Of a stretch of 64,000 bases of DNA, positions 34,393 to 44,349 are shown piece after piece. The stretch lies in the NCBI RefSeq assembly GCF_000971135.1, contig NZ_BBLW01000006.1, positions 124,001 through 188,000 of the forward strand, in the 5' to 3' direction. Made by a program: the position numbers and the translations under genes. How positions within the stretch are numbered: the stretch's first letter is position 1; the number at the start of each line of letters is the position of its first letter. The notes beneath the pieces are model-generated. The model made no database searches. It saw only the letters and a program-made list of their open reading frames with translations, and was not told the origin of the DNA. Source of the stretch: Demequina phytophila. Its GTDB lineage: Bacteria; Actinomycetota; Actinomycetes; Actinomycetales; Demequinaceae.

Positions 34393-36381
34393 ATGGACAA
34401 CGTCGCCCATACCCTCGAGAACCTGCACACCGAGACCCGGTCCTTCCGGCCCCTCGCGAGCTTCGCCGCGCATGCCAACGCGACCGCATACGAGTACAAG
34501 AAGGCCGGCGTCGACCGGCTCGAGTACTGGCGCGAGGCCGCGCAGCGCCTCGCCTGGAAGACCCCGTTCACCGAGATCCTCGACTGGTCCGACGCGCCCG
34601 TCGCGCGCTGGTTCCACGACGGCACGCTCAACGCGTGCGACAACGCCGTCGACCGGCACATCCGCGAGGGCCGCGGTGACCGGGTCGCCTTCCACTTCGT
34701 CGGCGAGCCCGGTGACACCCAGACCCTCACGTACGCCGACATCCACGAGCGCGTGCAGAAGGCCGCCAACGGCCTCGCCAGCCTGGGCGTCGGCAAGGGC
34801 GACCGCGTCGCGATCTACCTGCCGCAGATCCCCGAGGCCGTGGTCGCGATGCTCGCGTGCGCACGCGTGGGCGCGATCCATTCGGTGGTGTTCGGCGGCT
34901 TCAGCGCGGACAGCCTGCGCCAGCGCATCGACGACGCGGAGGCGAAGCTGGTCATCACGGCCGACGGCGGCAACCGCCGCGGCTCGCACCTCGCGCTCAA
35001 ACCGCTGGTGGACGATGCCCTGGCCGGGCACCCCGAGCAGGGTCCGGCGGCCTCGGTGGAGCACGTCCTCGTGGTGAGGCGCACCGGCCAGGACACCGCG
35101 TGGACCGAGGGTCGGGACCTCTGGTGGCACGACGTGGTCGATCCGCAGCCCGCCGAGCACGAGCCCGTGTGGGTCGAGGCCGAGCACCCGCTGTTCATCC
35201 TCTACACGTCGGGCACCACCGGCACCCCCAAGGGCCTGTGGCACTCCACGGGCGGCTACCTCACGGGCGCCGCGCAGTCGCACCGGCTGGTGTTCGACCT
35301 CAAGCCGGAGACCGACGTGTACTGGTGCACCGCGGACGTGGGGTGGATCACGGGGCACTCGTACATCGTCTACGGTCCCATGATCAACGGCGCGACGCAG
35401 GTGCTCTACGAGGGCACCCCGAACACCCCGCACGAGGGCCGCTGGTGGGAGATCGTCGAGGAGTACAAGGTCACCATCCTGTACACGGCACCGACCGCGA
35501 TCCGCACGTTCATGAAGTGGGGCAAGGCGATCCCGCAGCAGTACGACCTCAGCTCGCTGCGGCTGCTGGGCTCGGTGGGCGAGCCCATCAACCCGGAGGC
35601 GTGGATGTGGTACCGCCGGGTGATCGGCGGGGACCGCTGCCCGATCGTGGACACGTGGTGGCAGACCGAGACGGGGTCGATCATGATCTCGCCGCTGCCG
35701 GGCGTGACCGCCACCAAGCCCGGGTCGGCGATGACGCCGATGCCCGGGGTGTCGATCGACGTGGTGGACGATGCCGGACGCCCCGTCGCGAACGGTGAGG
35801 GCGGGTACCTGGTCATCACGGAGCCGTGGCCGTCGATGCTGCGCGGCATCTGGGGCAACCGCCACCGGTACGTGTCCACGTACTGGAACCACTTCGACGG
35901 GCTGTACTTCGCGGGCGACGGAGCCAAGAAGGACGTCGACGGCGACCTGTGGCTGCTGGGCCGCGTCGACGACGTCATGAACGTGTCGGGGCACCGCCTC
36001 ACCACCACCGAGATCGAGCACTCGCTGGTGTCGCACCCGTGGGTCGCGGAGGCGGCCGTGGTGGGCGCGTCGGACGAGGTCACGGGGCAGGCGGTGGTGG
36101 CGTTCGTCATCGTCCGGTCCGATGCTCACGGCGTCCCGTCCGAGGGGTCCGAGGTCGCGGCGGCATTGCGCGAGCATGTGCGCCGGCAGATCGGCGCGCT
36201 CGCCAAGCCGCGCACCATCCTGGTGGTGTCGGAGGTGCCCAAGACGCGGTCGGGCAAGATCATGCGCCGCCTGCTGCGGGACGTGGCCGAGAACCGGGCG
36301 ACGGGCGACGTCACCACGCTCGCGGACCCGACCGTCATGGACGCGATCCGCGGCGGGCTGGAGGCCGGGCGCGCGGACTGA
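34393..36381 (+). CDS. acs: acetate-CoA ligase
   Basis: 662-residue AMP-forming acetyl-CoA synthetase. The ANL signature [11 protein letters not shown], the acetyl pocket region [11 protein letters not shown], and the C-terminal TRSGKIMRR with the acetylation-regulated Lys622 are intact; the N-terminal domain and the [15 protein letters not shown] segment fit acetate rather than propionate enzymes only loosely. I use ATG 34393 (AGGGTGG upstream); a GTG nine bases earlier is possible. In M. tuberculosis acs also lies beside dppABCD, supporting conserved synteny. Confidence 0.95.
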   Translation: MDNVAHTLENLHTETRSFRPLASFAAHANATAYEYKKAGVDRLEYWREAAQRLAWKTPFTEILDWSDAPVARWFHDGTLNACDNAVDRHIREGRGDRVAFHFVGEPGDTQTLTYADIHERVQKAANGLASLGVGKGDRVAIYLPQIPEAVVAMLACARVGAIHSVVFGGFSADSLRQRIDDAEAKLVITADGGNRRGSHLALKPLVDDALAGHPEQGPAASVEHVLVVRRTGQDTAWTEGRDLWWHDVVDPQPAEHEPVWVEAEHPLFILYTSGTTGTPKGLWHSTGGYLTGAAQSHRLVFDLKPETDVYWCTADVGWITGHSYIVYGPMINGATQVLYEGTPNTPHEGRWWEIVEEYKVTILYTAPTAIRTFMKWGKAIPQQYDLSSLRLLGSVGEPINPEAWMWYRRVIGGDRCPIVDTWWQTETGSIMISPLPGVTATKPGSAMTPMPGVSIDVVDDAGRPVANGEGGYLVITEPWPSMLRGIWGNRHRYVSTYWNHFDGLYFAGDGAKKDVDGDLWLLGRVDDVMNVSGHRLTTTEIEHSLVSHPWVAEAAVVGASDEVTGQAVVAFVIVRSDAHGVPSEGSEVAAALREHVRRQIGALAKPRTILVVSEVPKTRSGKIMRRLLRDVAENRATGDVTTLADPTVMDAIRGGLEAGRAD

Positions 36382-36450
36382 GGGCGCGCCTCCCGCCCGC
36401 CCCTGCATCCCCGGGGCGCCCGGCGTACCGTGGCGGGAGGGGAGGTCCTC

Positions 36451-36846
36451 ATGCGCGGTGCGATGAGCCGGGCGCTCCGGGGCTCGGTGGTCGTGGGGGC
36501 GTTGCTCGCCCTCGCGGCGTGCGGCGGCTCGGATACCGATGCCCCGTCCGTCACCTCGCCCCAGCCGGCGGACGCGACCGTGGTCGAGGTGAGCGCGGTG
36601 GAGTACGCCTTCACCGCCTCGGAGACGGAGATCGATGCGGGCTCGATCACCTTCGAGCTCACCAACGAGGGCGAGATGTCCCACGACCTGGTGCTCGACG
36701 GAGACCCGGGCGGCGCGACGTCGGTGATCGGGCCCGACGAGACCGACCGCTTCACGGTCGACCTCGAGCCCGGGGACTACACGCTGTACTGCTCGGTGGG
36801 CAACCACCGCGCGCTCGGGATGGTCCTGACGATCACCGTGTCGTAG
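36451..36846 (+). CDS. cupredoxin-domain lipoprotein
   Basis: 131-residue lipoprotein with lipobox LAAC (Cys24). The mature part is a plastocyanin/azurin-like cupredoxin with type 1 copper ligands His78 (SHDL), Cys114, His119 and Met124 (CSVGNHRALGM). It is expected to bind copper and shuttle electrons or act in oxidative chemistry outside the membrane. The start at 36451 has GGAGGGGAGG upstream. Its neighbours do not reveal a redox partner. Confidence 0.85.
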   Translation: MRGAMSRALRGSVVVGALLALAACGGSDTDAPSVTSPQPADATVVEVSAVEYAFTASETEIDAGSITFELTNEGEMSHDLVLDGDPGGATSVIGPDETDRFTVDLEPGDYTLYCSVGNHRALGMVLTITVS

Positions 36847-36864
36847 CGCGGCGCCGACCGCCTC

Positions 36865-38586
36865 TCAGCCCCGCAGCGCCTCCCACTCGGCGCGGCGCGC
36901 CGCCTGCTCCACCGGGTCGGGCACGGGCAGGGATGCGAGCAGGCGCTGCGTGTACGGATCCGAGGGCGCCCCGAGCACCGAGGCCCCCGTCCCCTCCTCC
37001 ACCAGCCGCCCGCGGTGCAGCACCGCGATCCGATCCGCGAGCATGTCCACCACGGCGAGGTCGTGGCTGATGAACAGCGCCGCGAATCCCAGCTCGCGGT
37101 GGAGCTCGTCGAACAGGTCGAGCACGCGTGCCTGCACGGACACGTCGAGCGCCGAGGTCGGCTCGTCCGCGATGAGCAGCTCCGGGTCGAGCGCGAGCGC
37201 CCGCGCGAGCGAGGCGCGCTGGCGCTGGCCGCCGGACAGCTCGTGCGGGTAGCGGTCGCCGTAGGAGGCGGGCAGCTGGACGGCCTCGAGCAGCTCGTCC
37301 ACGCGCGCCCGTGCACCCTCCGCGGACCCGAAGCGCCCGTTGACCACCAGCGGCTCGGCCACGCACTGCGCGATGGTGAGCAGCGGGTTGAAGCTGGTCG
37401 CCGGGTCCTGGAACACGAACCCGATGCGCGGCCGGATGGGGCGGATGTCGCGCTCGCGCGCGCCCGCCATCTCCACGCCGAGCACGTCGAACGAGCCTCC
37501 CGACACCCGCGTCAGGCCCGCCATCGCGCGCCCGATGGTGGTCTTGCCGGAGCCCGACTCGCCCACCAGGCCCAGCACCTCGCCGGGCCGGATCGCGAAG
37601 GACACCCCGTCGACGGCCACGAAGTCGGGCTGGCGGAAGCGCCCCGGGTAGACGATGCGCAGGTCACGGGCCTCGACCACCGGCGCCTGGTCCTCCCAGC
37701 CGGCGGGGCGACGGGACGCGCGCTCCTCGGCGCGGGCGAGCCCCTCGCCGATGCGCGGCACGGCCGCGAGCAGCTGCTGCGTGTACGGCTCCTGCGGGTT
37801 CGCGAAGAGCTCGCGCACGGGCGCCTGCTCGACCAGCTTGCCCTGGTACATGACGGCGACGCGGTCCGCGAGGTCCGCGACCACGCCCATGTTGTGGGTG
37901 ATGAGGACGATCGCGGCGCCGAACTCGTCGCGGCAGCGCCGCAGCAGGTCGAGGATCTCGGCCTGCACGGTGACGTCGAGCGCCGTGGTGGGCTCGTCGG
38001 CCACGATCACGCCGGGGTCGAGCGCCAGGGCCTGCGCGATCACGATGCGTTGCTTCTGGCCGCCCGAGAACTGGTGCGGGTAGTGGTCGACACGCGTCTC
38101 GGGGTCGGGGATCCCGACGCGACGCATGATGTCGATCGCCTTCTCGCGCGCCTCCTGCTTGGACATCTTGCCGTGCGCGCGCAGGCCCTCCGCGATCTGC
38201 CATCCGACGGTGAAGACCGGGTTCAGCGACGTCGACGGCTCCTGGAACACCATCGCGGCGTCGCGGCCACGGAGCTTGCGCAGCCGGGACGCGGACATCG
38301 TCACGACGTCGGCGCCGTCAGCCGGGCCGCCCCCGGCGGAGGAGCCGCCCCCGGCCGCCGCATCGTCCCTCCCGCGCACGATCACGGCACCGCGGACGGT
38401 CGCCGTCTCGGGCAGGAGGCCCAGGATGGACTTGGCGGTGACGGTCTTGCCGGAGCCGGACTCGCCGACCACGGCGAGCACCTCGCCCGGCTGGACCGCG
38501 AGCGAGACGCCGTCGACGGCGCGGACGGGGCCGTGGTCGGTGGCGAAGGTCACCGCGAGGTCGCGGATCTCGACGATCTCGGTCAT
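36865..38586 (-). CDS. fused dual ATP-binding protein of a peptide/oligosaccharide ABC transporter
   Basis: 573-residue fusion of two OppD/OppF-type ATPases. Each half has a Walker A (GESGSGKTVT near 42, GESGSGKTTI near 345), signature (FSGGQKQR and LSGGQRQR), Walker B (VIVADEP and LLIADEP) and the OppD/F C-terminal extension (Pro-rich, cysteine-poor). An Ala/Gly-rich insert of about 30 residues interrupts the first half after the Q-loop region. M. tuberculosis DppD has the same fused layout. It is the last gene of the operon and overlaps dppC by ATGA. Confidence 0.92.
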   Translation of the reverse strand: MTEIVEIRDLAVTFATDHGPVRAVDGVSLAVQPGEVLAVVGESGSGKTVTAKSILGLLPETATVRGAVIVRGRDDAAAGGGSSAGGGPADGADVVTMSASRLRKLRGRDAAMVFQEPSTSLNPVFTVGWQIAEGLRAHGKMSKQEAREKAIDIMRRVGIPDPETRVDHYPHQFSGGQKQRIVIAQALALDPGVIVADEPTTALDVTVQAEILDLLRRCRDEFGAAIVLITHNMGVVADLADRVAVMYQGKLVEQAPVRELFANPQEPYTQQLLAAVPRIGEGLARAEERASRRPAGWEDQAPVVEARDLRIVYPGRFRQPDFVAVDGVSFAIRPGEVLGLVGESGSGKTTIGRAMAGLTRVSGGSFDVLGVEMAGARERDIRPIRPRIGFVFQDPATSFNPLLTIAQCVAEPLVVNGRFGSAEGARARVDELLEAVQLPASYGDRYPHELSGGQRQRASLARALALDPELLIADEPTSALDVSVQARVLDLFDELHRELGFAALFISHDLAVVDMLADRIAVLHRGRLVEEGTGASVLGAPSDPYTQRLLASLPVPDPVEQAARRAEWEALRG

Positions 38587-39581
38587 GCGGAGGCCTCCTG
38601 GGTCGCGTGGGCGGGGTCGAGCAGGTCCTCGACCGGCTCGGCGCCCACGGCGCGCTTGCGCAGGCGAGGGTCGGACAGGTCGTTGAGGCTCTCGCCCACC
38701 AGGGTGAGGCCCAGCACCACCAGCACGATCGCCGTGCCGGGGAACACGGCCGTCCACCACACGCCGCTCGAGACGTCGGCGACGGCCTTGTTGAGGTCGT
38801 AGCCCCACTCCGCGGCGGCGGTGGGCTCGATGCCGAAGCCCAGGAAGCCCAGGCCCGCGAGCGTGAGGATCGCCTCCGACGCGTTGAGCGTGAGGATGAG
38901 CGGCAGCGTGCGCGTGGAGTTGCGCAGCACGTGACGGATCATGATGCGCGCGTGGCTGGCGCCCACGACCCGCGCGGACTCGACGAATGCCTCCGACTTG
39001 ATGCGGATCACCTCGGCGCGGGTGACGCGCAGGTACTGCGGGATGAAGATCACGGTGATCGACAGCGCCGCCGCGAGGATGCCTCCCCACATGCTCGACT
39101 GGCCGCCGCTGATGACGATCGCGAGGACGATCGCGAGCAGCAGGGACGGGAACGCGTAGATCGCGTCCGCGATCACCACGAGCACGCGGTCGAGCCAGCC
39201 TCCGAAGTACCCGGAGATGAGGCCCAGCGCGACGCCGATGAGGATCGACGCGACCACCGCGACCACGATGACGAGGAGCGCGGTGCGGGAGCCCCAGATG
39301 AGGCGGGACAGGACGTCGTACCCGCCCTGGGTGGTGCCCAGCAGGTGCTCGGCGGACGGCGGCTGGGTCGCGCCGAACGCGCCGTCGGGGCCGCGCAGCT
39401 GCGCGAAGCCGTACGGCGCGAGCGCGGGAGCGAGGAGTGCGGTGAGGAGGAACAGCCCGGTGAGCACGAGGCCGACGATCAGCATGCCGCGCTGCAGCCC
39501 GATGGACTGGCGCAGGTGGGAGATCACGGGGACGCGCGCCCACAGCGGGCGGCGGGACGATGCGGGGGCGGGGGTGGTCAT
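38583..39581 (-). CDS. ABC transporter permease (DppC type)
   Basis: 332-residue permease with an N-terminal cytoplasmic part and six predicted helices. The EAA loop reads ESARVVGASHARIMIRHVL (about 215-235), the family hallmark. The start ATG 39581 has GAGG eight bases upstream, three bases after the DppB stop. It pairs with the DppB-type permease to make the channel of a peptide or oligosaccharide importer. Confidence 0.9.
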   Translation of the reverse strand: MTTPAPASSRRPLWARVPVISHLRQSIGLQRGMLIVGLVLTGLFLLTALLAPALAPYGFAQLRGPDGAFGATQPPSAEHLLGTTQGGYDVLSRLIWGSRTALLVIVVAVVASILIGVALGLISGYFGGWLDRVLVVIADAIYAFPSLLLAIVLAIVISGGQSSMWGGILAAALSITVIFIPQYLRVTRAEVIRIKSEAFVESARVVGASHARIMIRHVLRNSTRTLPLILTLNASEAILTLAGLGFLGFGIEPTAAAEWGYDLNKAVADVSSGVWWTAVFPGTAIVLVVLGLTLVGESLNDLSDPRLRKRAVGAEPVEDLLDPAHATQEASA

Positions 39582-39583
39582 GG

Positions 39584-40672
39584 TCAGTACCTCACCCTCG
39601 GGTCGAGGAGCGCTGCGATGATGTCGACGATGAAGTTGGTCACGGCGACGATCACGGCGAGCACGACGACGATGCCCTGCACGGCCACGAAGTCGCGGGC
39701 CTGCAGGTACTGGGAGAGCTGGAAGCCCAGGCCCTTCCACTCGAACGTGGTCTCGGTGAGGACGGCGCCGCCGAGCAGCAGCGCGATCTGCAGGCCCACC
39801 ACCGTGACGATGGGGATGAGGGCCGGCCGGTAGGCATGCTTGCGCAGCAGGCGGCGCTCGGAGACGCCGCGCGAGCGGGCCGCGTCGACGTACCCGGCCC
39901 CGAAGGTCGAGATGACGTTGGTGCGCACCACGCGGAGGAACACCCCCGCCGTGAGGAGTCCGAGAGTCACCGCGGGCAGGATCGCGTGCTGGAGCACGTT
40001 GCCGAGCACCGCGGGGTCGCCGGTCCTGATGGCGTCGATGAGGTAGATGCCGGTCGCGCCGTCCCCGCGGGAGAGGGTGAGCTCGGTGCGGGTGTCCGCG
40101 CGTCCGGCGACGGGCAGCACGTCGAGCCAGACGGAGAAGACCAGCTTGAGCAGCAGGCCCGCGAAGAACACGGGTGTCGCGTAGGCGAGGATGCCGCCCA
40201 CGCGGAAGATCGCGTCGGGCCAGCGGTCGCGGTGGAACGCGGCGAGGCGGCCGAGCGGGATGCCCACGAGGAACGCGACGATGAGCGCGTAGAACGCGAG
40301 CTCGAGGGTCGCGGCGCCGAACGTGGCGATCACCTCGGTGACCTCGCGCCGGTCGGACAGCGTGGTGCCGAAGTCGCCCGTGAACACGCCGCCGAGGTAG
40401 TCGAGGTACTGCACGAGGATGGGGCGGTCGTAGCCGGCCTCGTGGATCCTCTCGGCGAGCTGGTCGGCCGGGAGCCGGCCGCCCTGCGCGGCGGTGATCG
40501 GGTCACCGGTGAGCCGCATCAGCACGAAGACCGTGGTGACGAGGATGAAGACGGTGGGGATGATGAGGAGGGCGCGGACCGCGAGGTAGCGTCCGAGCGA
40601 CCCTCCGGGCTTCTTCGCCCAGGCGCGAGGCGCGCCGGCCCGGGCCGCGGGAGCGTCCGAGGTGGTGGTCAT
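39584..40672 (-). CDS. ABC transporter permease (DppB type)
   Basis: 362-residue permease: one helix near residue 35, then a 70-residue extracytoplasmic loop, then five helices. The EAA motif appears as YVDAARSRGVSERRLLRKH. The N-terminal cytoplasmic tail (AKKPGGSLGR) precedes the first helix. It follows the substrate-binding gene after a hairpin, so expression may be stepped down from the binding protein. Confidence 0.9.
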   Translation of the reverse strand: MTTTSDAPAARAGAPRAWAKKPGGSLGRYLAVRALLIIPTVFILVTTVFVLMRLTGDPITAAQGGRLPADQLAERIHEAGYDRPILVQYLDYLGGVFTGDFGTTLSDRREVTEVIATFGAATLELAFYALIVAFLVGIPLGRLAAFHRDRWPDAIFRVGGILAYATPVFFAGLLLKLVFSVWLDVLPVAGRADTRTELTLSRGDGATGIYLIDAIRTGDPAVLGNVLQHAILPAVTLGLLTAGVFLRVVRTNVISTFGAGYVDAARSRGVSERRLLRKHAYRPALIPIVTVVGLQIALLLGGAVLTETTFEWKGLGFQLSQYLQARDFVAVQGIVVVLAVIVAVTNFIVDIIAALLDPRVRY

Positions 40673-40715
40673 GCGAGGTCCAGACTGGCCGCGAGCGGCC
40701 CGAGAAAACGCCCAG

Positions 40716-40751
40716 GGGCGTGGGGAGGGCCGTCCGGCCCTCCCCACGCCC
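40716..40751 (-). terminator. intra-operon hairpin between binding protein and permeases
   Basis: A perfect 16-bp stem (40716-40731 with 40736-40751), GTCC loop, then TTTT on the minus strand. It lies eight bases downstream of the binding-protein stop. Such hairpins usually let the binding protein be made in excess through partial termination or mRNA stabilisation. Confidence 0.8.
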
Positions 40752-40758
40752 GAGAGGT

Positions 40759-42423
40759 TCAGCCCTTGGCGAGGGCCGCGTAGCGGAACTTGAACGAGGC
40801 GTCGAGGGTGTCCTCGGCGCCGGTGACCGTGGTGCCGGTCACCGCGACCTGCGCGCCCTGCAGCAGCGGCAGGGTCGAGAGGTCCGCGGCCACGGTGTCC
40901 TGGATCTCCTCGATGATCCCGGCCCGCTCCGCCGGGTCGGCGGTGGTGGCCTGGGCGAGGATCAGCTCGTCCACGGTGGGGTTCGAGTAGTGGTTGCCCA
41001 GGAAGTTCTCCGTGAGGAAGAACGGCGTGAGGTAGTTGTCCGCGTCCGAGTAGTCCGGGAACCAGCCGAGCTGGTAGGCCGGGTACACGTCGGAGGTGCG
41101 GTCCTTCGAGTACTGGACCCACTCGGTCGACTGCAGGTCGACGGTGAACAGGCCGCTCGCCTCGAGCTGGTCCTTGACCAGCGCGTACTCGTCCGCCGAG
41201 CCCGAGCCGTAGTGGTCCGGGTTGTACTGCAGGCTGAGCGCGACGGGGGTCTCCACGCCTGCCTCCTCGAGCGTGGCCGCGGCCTTGTCGAGGTCGGGCG
41301 CGCCCGCGCCGTCGCCGTAGAGCTCCTTGAGGGACTCGGTGGCACCGGTCAGGCCCGCCGGGACGTAGGAGAACAGCGGGGTGTAGGTGCCCTGGTAGAC
41401 CTGGTCGGCGATCTCCTGGCGGTCGACGATGTCGGCGACGGCCTGGCGCACGGCCAGCGACTTCGCCTCGTCCGCGTCCGCGGTGGTGGCGCCGTAGGGC
41501 ATCGTGTCGAAGTTGAACACGATGTAGCGGATCTCGCCGCCGGGGCCGTCGATGACGCTGACGTTCTCGTCCTCGCGCAGGTCCGCGATGTCCGTGGCGG
41601 ACAGCGAGCGGAATGCGACGTCGATGTTGCCCTGCTGGATGTCGAGCTTGAGGTTCGACTCCTCGGCGTAGTACTTCACGTCGACGATCGGCGTGATCGC
41701 GGCGCCCAGGAGGCCCTGGTAGTCGGCGTTCGCCTCGTAGCTCAGCAGGTTGTTCTGGTCGTAGTCGGTGATGACGTACTGACCGGCGAACGCGTTGCCC
41801 GCGACGATGTCGGCGTCGGGGGTCAGCGCGTCGGCGGCGAAGACCTCCTCGTCGACGATCGGGCCCGCGGGCGAGGACAGGATCTGCGGGAACACCTGGT
41901 CGTTCTCGGACTTGAGGTGGAACACCACGGTGACGTCGTCGATCGCCTCGACCGAGTCGAGGTTGTAGAGCAGCGAGCCGGGGCCGTTGCCGTCGTCCGC
42001 GCCGGACTCGAAGATCGACAGCATGCGGTCGAACGTGAACTTCACGTCGGAGGACGTGAGGTCGTGGCCGTTCGCGAACGTGAGGCCCGGCTTGAGGACC
42101 ACCGTGTACTCGGTGGGGCCGGTGAACTCGGCGGACTCCGCGATGTCGGGCTCGACGTCGGGGCTGCCGTACGGGGTGTTGAGCAGGAACGGGTAGACCT
42201 GGTTCATCACCGCGAACGAGCCGTTGTCGTACGAGCCGGCGGGGTCGATGGTGGTGATCTTGTCGGTGGTGCCGACGATGATCGACTCGGCGGTCTCGAC
42301 GTCGCCCGCGGACGCGCTCGACTCGGACTCGGAGTCACCGCCGGAGCAGGCCGCGAGGGTCAGCGCGGACGCTGCGATGCCGGCCATGAAGGCCGCGCGG
42401 CGGAGGTTGGACGGGTACGGCAT
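40759..42423 (-). CDS. ABC transporter substrate-binding lipoprotein (SBP family 5)
   Basis: 554-residue lipoprotein of the family-5 peptide/oligosaccharide binding proteins. The lipobox is LTLAAC near residue 26; the mature domain shows the family elements (LKPGLTFANGHDLTSSDVKF, YVITDYDQNNLLSYEAN, VRQAVADIVDR) and ends in a DASFKFRYAAL-type tail. Members bind peptides, heme or, in cellulolytic and hyperthermophilic bacteria, cello- and xylo-oligosaccharides. The TGGGAGCGCTCCCA palindrome upstream favours a sugar ligand, whereas synteny with M. tuberculosis dppA favours peptides. ATG 42423 has AGGAAGGAAG upstream. Confidence 0.9.
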   Translation of the reverse strand: MPYPSNLRRAAFMAGIAASALTLAACSGGDSESESSASAGDVETAESIIVGTTDKITTIDPAGSYDNGSFAVMNQVYPFLLNTPYGSPDVEPDIAESAEFTGPTEYTVVLKPGLTFANGHDLTSSDVKFTFDRMLSIFESGADDGNGPGSLLYNLDSVEAIDDVTVVFHLKSENDQVFPQILSSPAGPIVDEEVFAADALTPDADIVAGNAFAGQYVITDYDQNNLLSYEANADYQGLLGAAITPIVDVKYYAEESNLKLDIQQGNIDVAFRSLSATDIADLREDENVSVIDGPGGEIRYIVFNFDTMPYGATTADADEAKSLAVRQAVADIVDRQEIADQVYQGTYTPLFSYVPAGLTGATESLKELYGDGAGAPDLDKAAATLEEAGVETPVALSLQYNPDHYGSGSADEYALVKDQLEASGLFTVDLQSTEWVQYSKDRTSDVYPAYQLGWFPDYSDADNYLTPFFLTENFLGNHYSNPTVDELILAQATTADPAERAGIIEEIQDTVAADLSTLPLLQGAQVAVTGTTVTGAEDTLDASFKFRYAALAKG

Positions 42424-42907
42424 TGGTACTTCCTTCCTGAGGTCCAGCGGCCGGCGAGTGCTCGCGGCGGCCGTGGGAAGAATTCCTAGCACCTAGTGCC
42501 GCATCGGAACGGGGAGTGCCGCGTTTATTTACAGCCCTGCAACATTTAGCGGCCTCCGTCCCGTCTGGCGTGACCGAATCGTTACGGTCGCGGACACGCC
42601 GTTCCGCATCGTGAGACGGCGACCCCCGTCTCGCGCCGGTCGCGTCCGATTCGCCCCGATTGGGAGCGCTCCCAAACGACGTCATCCCTGCGAAGTGAGT
42701 GCCCCGCTCCCAATTGGCAGGAAAGGGCGCCAACACGCCGAAAAACCGCGTCGAAATGGATGGACGCATACCCCAGGGGGCCCTATGCTGATCAACGGCG
42801 ACGGGCCGGACTACCGCCCTGATCGCCGAAGACGTCCCCGGGGTGGGACGGCCGCGGTGCCCCCCAGCGCAGCCGACCCCCCGGGGCACCTTCGTCTCCG
42901 GGGCCTG
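42424..42907. other. regulatory region upstream of the ABC transporter operon
   Basis: A 484-base spacer carrying the operator-like palindrome at 42661-42674, a second partial half (GCTCCCA near 42706-42712), and an AT-rich patch (TTATTTACAG, 42523-42532; ATTTAG, 42544-42549) that may be the promoter of the binding protein, about 100 bases upstream of its ATG. No ORF of quality was seen. Confidence 0.65.
42661..42674. promoter_or_regulatory. CebR/CelR-type operator palindrome
   Basis: TGGGAGCGCTCCCA is a perfect 14-bp palindrome identical to the box known to be bound by the LacI-family cellobiose regulators CebR (Streptomyces) and CelR (Thermobifida). It lies 238 bases upstream of the substrate-binding gene. 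A degenerate second half-site lies 32 bases away. No LacI-family gene is in the window, so the regulator would act in trans. Confidence 0.7.
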
Positions 42908-43693
42908 TCAGGCCCGCTCCTCGCCGTCCGCACCGTCGAGGCCCGTGAGACCCTCGCCCCAGCCGACCGCGGCATCGTCCTCCTCGGACAGCGGGCGCGG
43001 CCGCTCGGGCGGGTCGCGGCGCTCGATCCAGAGGTCGTGCCAGCGCTCGACCGCGACCACGAGCCCCAGCACCACGACCGCGACGCACACGCCCGCCAGG
43101 ACGTCGGTGAGGAAGTGGTACCCCAGGTACATGCGGCTCGCGCCCACCAGCCCGATCACGCCGATCGACAGCACCGTCCAGCCGGCGAGCGCCCACGAGG
43201 CCTCCGCGTCCTCGTGCCACAGCAGGTAGCCGACCACCAGCACCAGCGTCGCGGCGCCGATGGTGTGCCCCGACGGGAACGAGCCGGACGTCTCGCCGCC
43301 CGGGATGGACATGAACTCCTGGCCGGGGCGCGTGCGTCCCACGGTCGCCTTGAGCACCACGGACAGGCCCGTCGACAGCACCATCGCCCCCACGAGCACC
43401 GCGGGCTCCCACCAGCGTCCCGAGATGCGCCACCACAGCAGCGCGATCACGGCCACCACCAGGGGCAGCAGGAACGGACCGAAGAGGTTCGTCACGACCG
43501 TGAAGAACGTGGTGAGCGCGTCCGTGCGGTTCGCCGCGAGCCACTCGAGCAGGGGCTGGTCGACCAGGAAGAGGTCCTCCTGCTCGACCACCCAGTCGAG
43601 CAGCGCCGCGAATCCCGCCACGCCGAGCACCACCAGGATCAGCCCCGGCCACACGGCCGAGGCGACGTCCCGCGCACGCATCCGCTGAGTCAT
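42908..43693 (-). CDS. PAP2 family phosphatase
   Basis: 261-residue membrane phosphatase with six helices. The three active-site motifs are complete: KATVGRTRP, SFPSGHT and SRMYLGYHFLTD. The C-terminus is charged and cytoplasmic. Likely substrates are undecaprenyl pyrophosphate or phosphatidate. Monocistronic; it ends upstream of the ABC-transporter regulatory region and is divergent from the GNAT gene. Confidence 0.92.
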   Translation of the reverse strand: MTQRMRARDVASAVWPGLILVVLGVAGFAALLDWVVEQEDLFLVDQPLLEWLAANRTDALTTFFTVVTNLFGPFLLPLVVAVIALLWWRISGRWWEPAVLVGAMVLSTGLSVVLKATVGRTRPGQEFMSIPGGETSGSFPSGHTIGAATLVLVVGYLLWHEDAEASWALAGWTVLSIGVIGLVGASRMYLGYHFLTDVLAGVCVAVVVLGLVVAVERWHDLWIERRDPPERPRPLSEEDDAAVGWGEGLTGLDGADGEERA

Positions 43694-43745
43694 CCGACCA
43701 CCCTAGGCACGCCCGGCCCGGATGCCGGGATGGCACGATGGCGCG

Positions 43746-44204
43746 GTGAGGATCTCCCCGACCGACCCGGCCACCCCCGACGTGGTCGAGCTGCTGACCG
43801 AGCACCTGGCGGACATGCACGCCACGTCCCCCGCATGCTCGGTGCACGCGCTCGACGTCGAGCGCCTCCGGGCGCCGCACGTCACGTTCGTCGCCGCGAG
43901 GGACGATGCGGGGGTCCTGCTGGGCGTCGGGGCGCTGGCCGGTCTGGGCGAGGGGCACGCGGAGCTCAAGTCGATGCGCACCGCCAGGCCCGCGCGCGGA
44001 CGCGGGGTCGCCGCAGGAGTGGTGCGCGCGCTGCTCGAGGTGGCGCGCGCGAACGGCGTCACCCGCGTGAGCCTCGAGACGGGGACGGGCGACTACTTCT
44101 CCGCCGCGCATCGCCTGTACGAGCGGGAGGGTTTCGCGGAGTGCGGGCCCTTCGGGACGTACACGCTCGACCCCTTCTCGCGCTACTACACGCGCGAGGT
44201 GTGA
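43746..44204 (+). CDS. GNAT family N-acetyltransferase
   Basis: 152-residue acetyltransferase. The acetyl-CoA motif RPARGRGVAAGVVRALLE (motif A, R/Q-x-x-G-x-G) and the C-terminal DYFSAAHRLYEREGFAECG are typical of the PhnO/YiaC-like subgroup acting on small amines or peptides. I start at GTG 43746; the reading frame extends 24 bases more, but with no ribosome binding site. Position 43907 holds a GGGACGATGC repeat inside the gene. Confidence 0.85.
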   Translation: MRISPTDPATPDVVELLTEHLADMHATSPACSVHALDVERLRAPHVTFVAARDDAGVLLGVGALAGLGEGHAELKSMRTARPARGRGVAAGVVRALLEVARANGVTRVSLETGTGDYFSAAHRLYEREGFAECGPFGTYTLDPFSRYYTREV

Positions 44205-44349
44205 CCCGAGCCGGGTTACCCGGAGATTCCCCATGACGCTTGTGGCTGGAGTGACGGGGATCGACTCGTGAGGCACTCACATCCTTCACGCGACAACATC
44301 CGCGTGACCAGTGTCATGGGAAGTCGACGCGTGGGCAGTCGACGCACGC

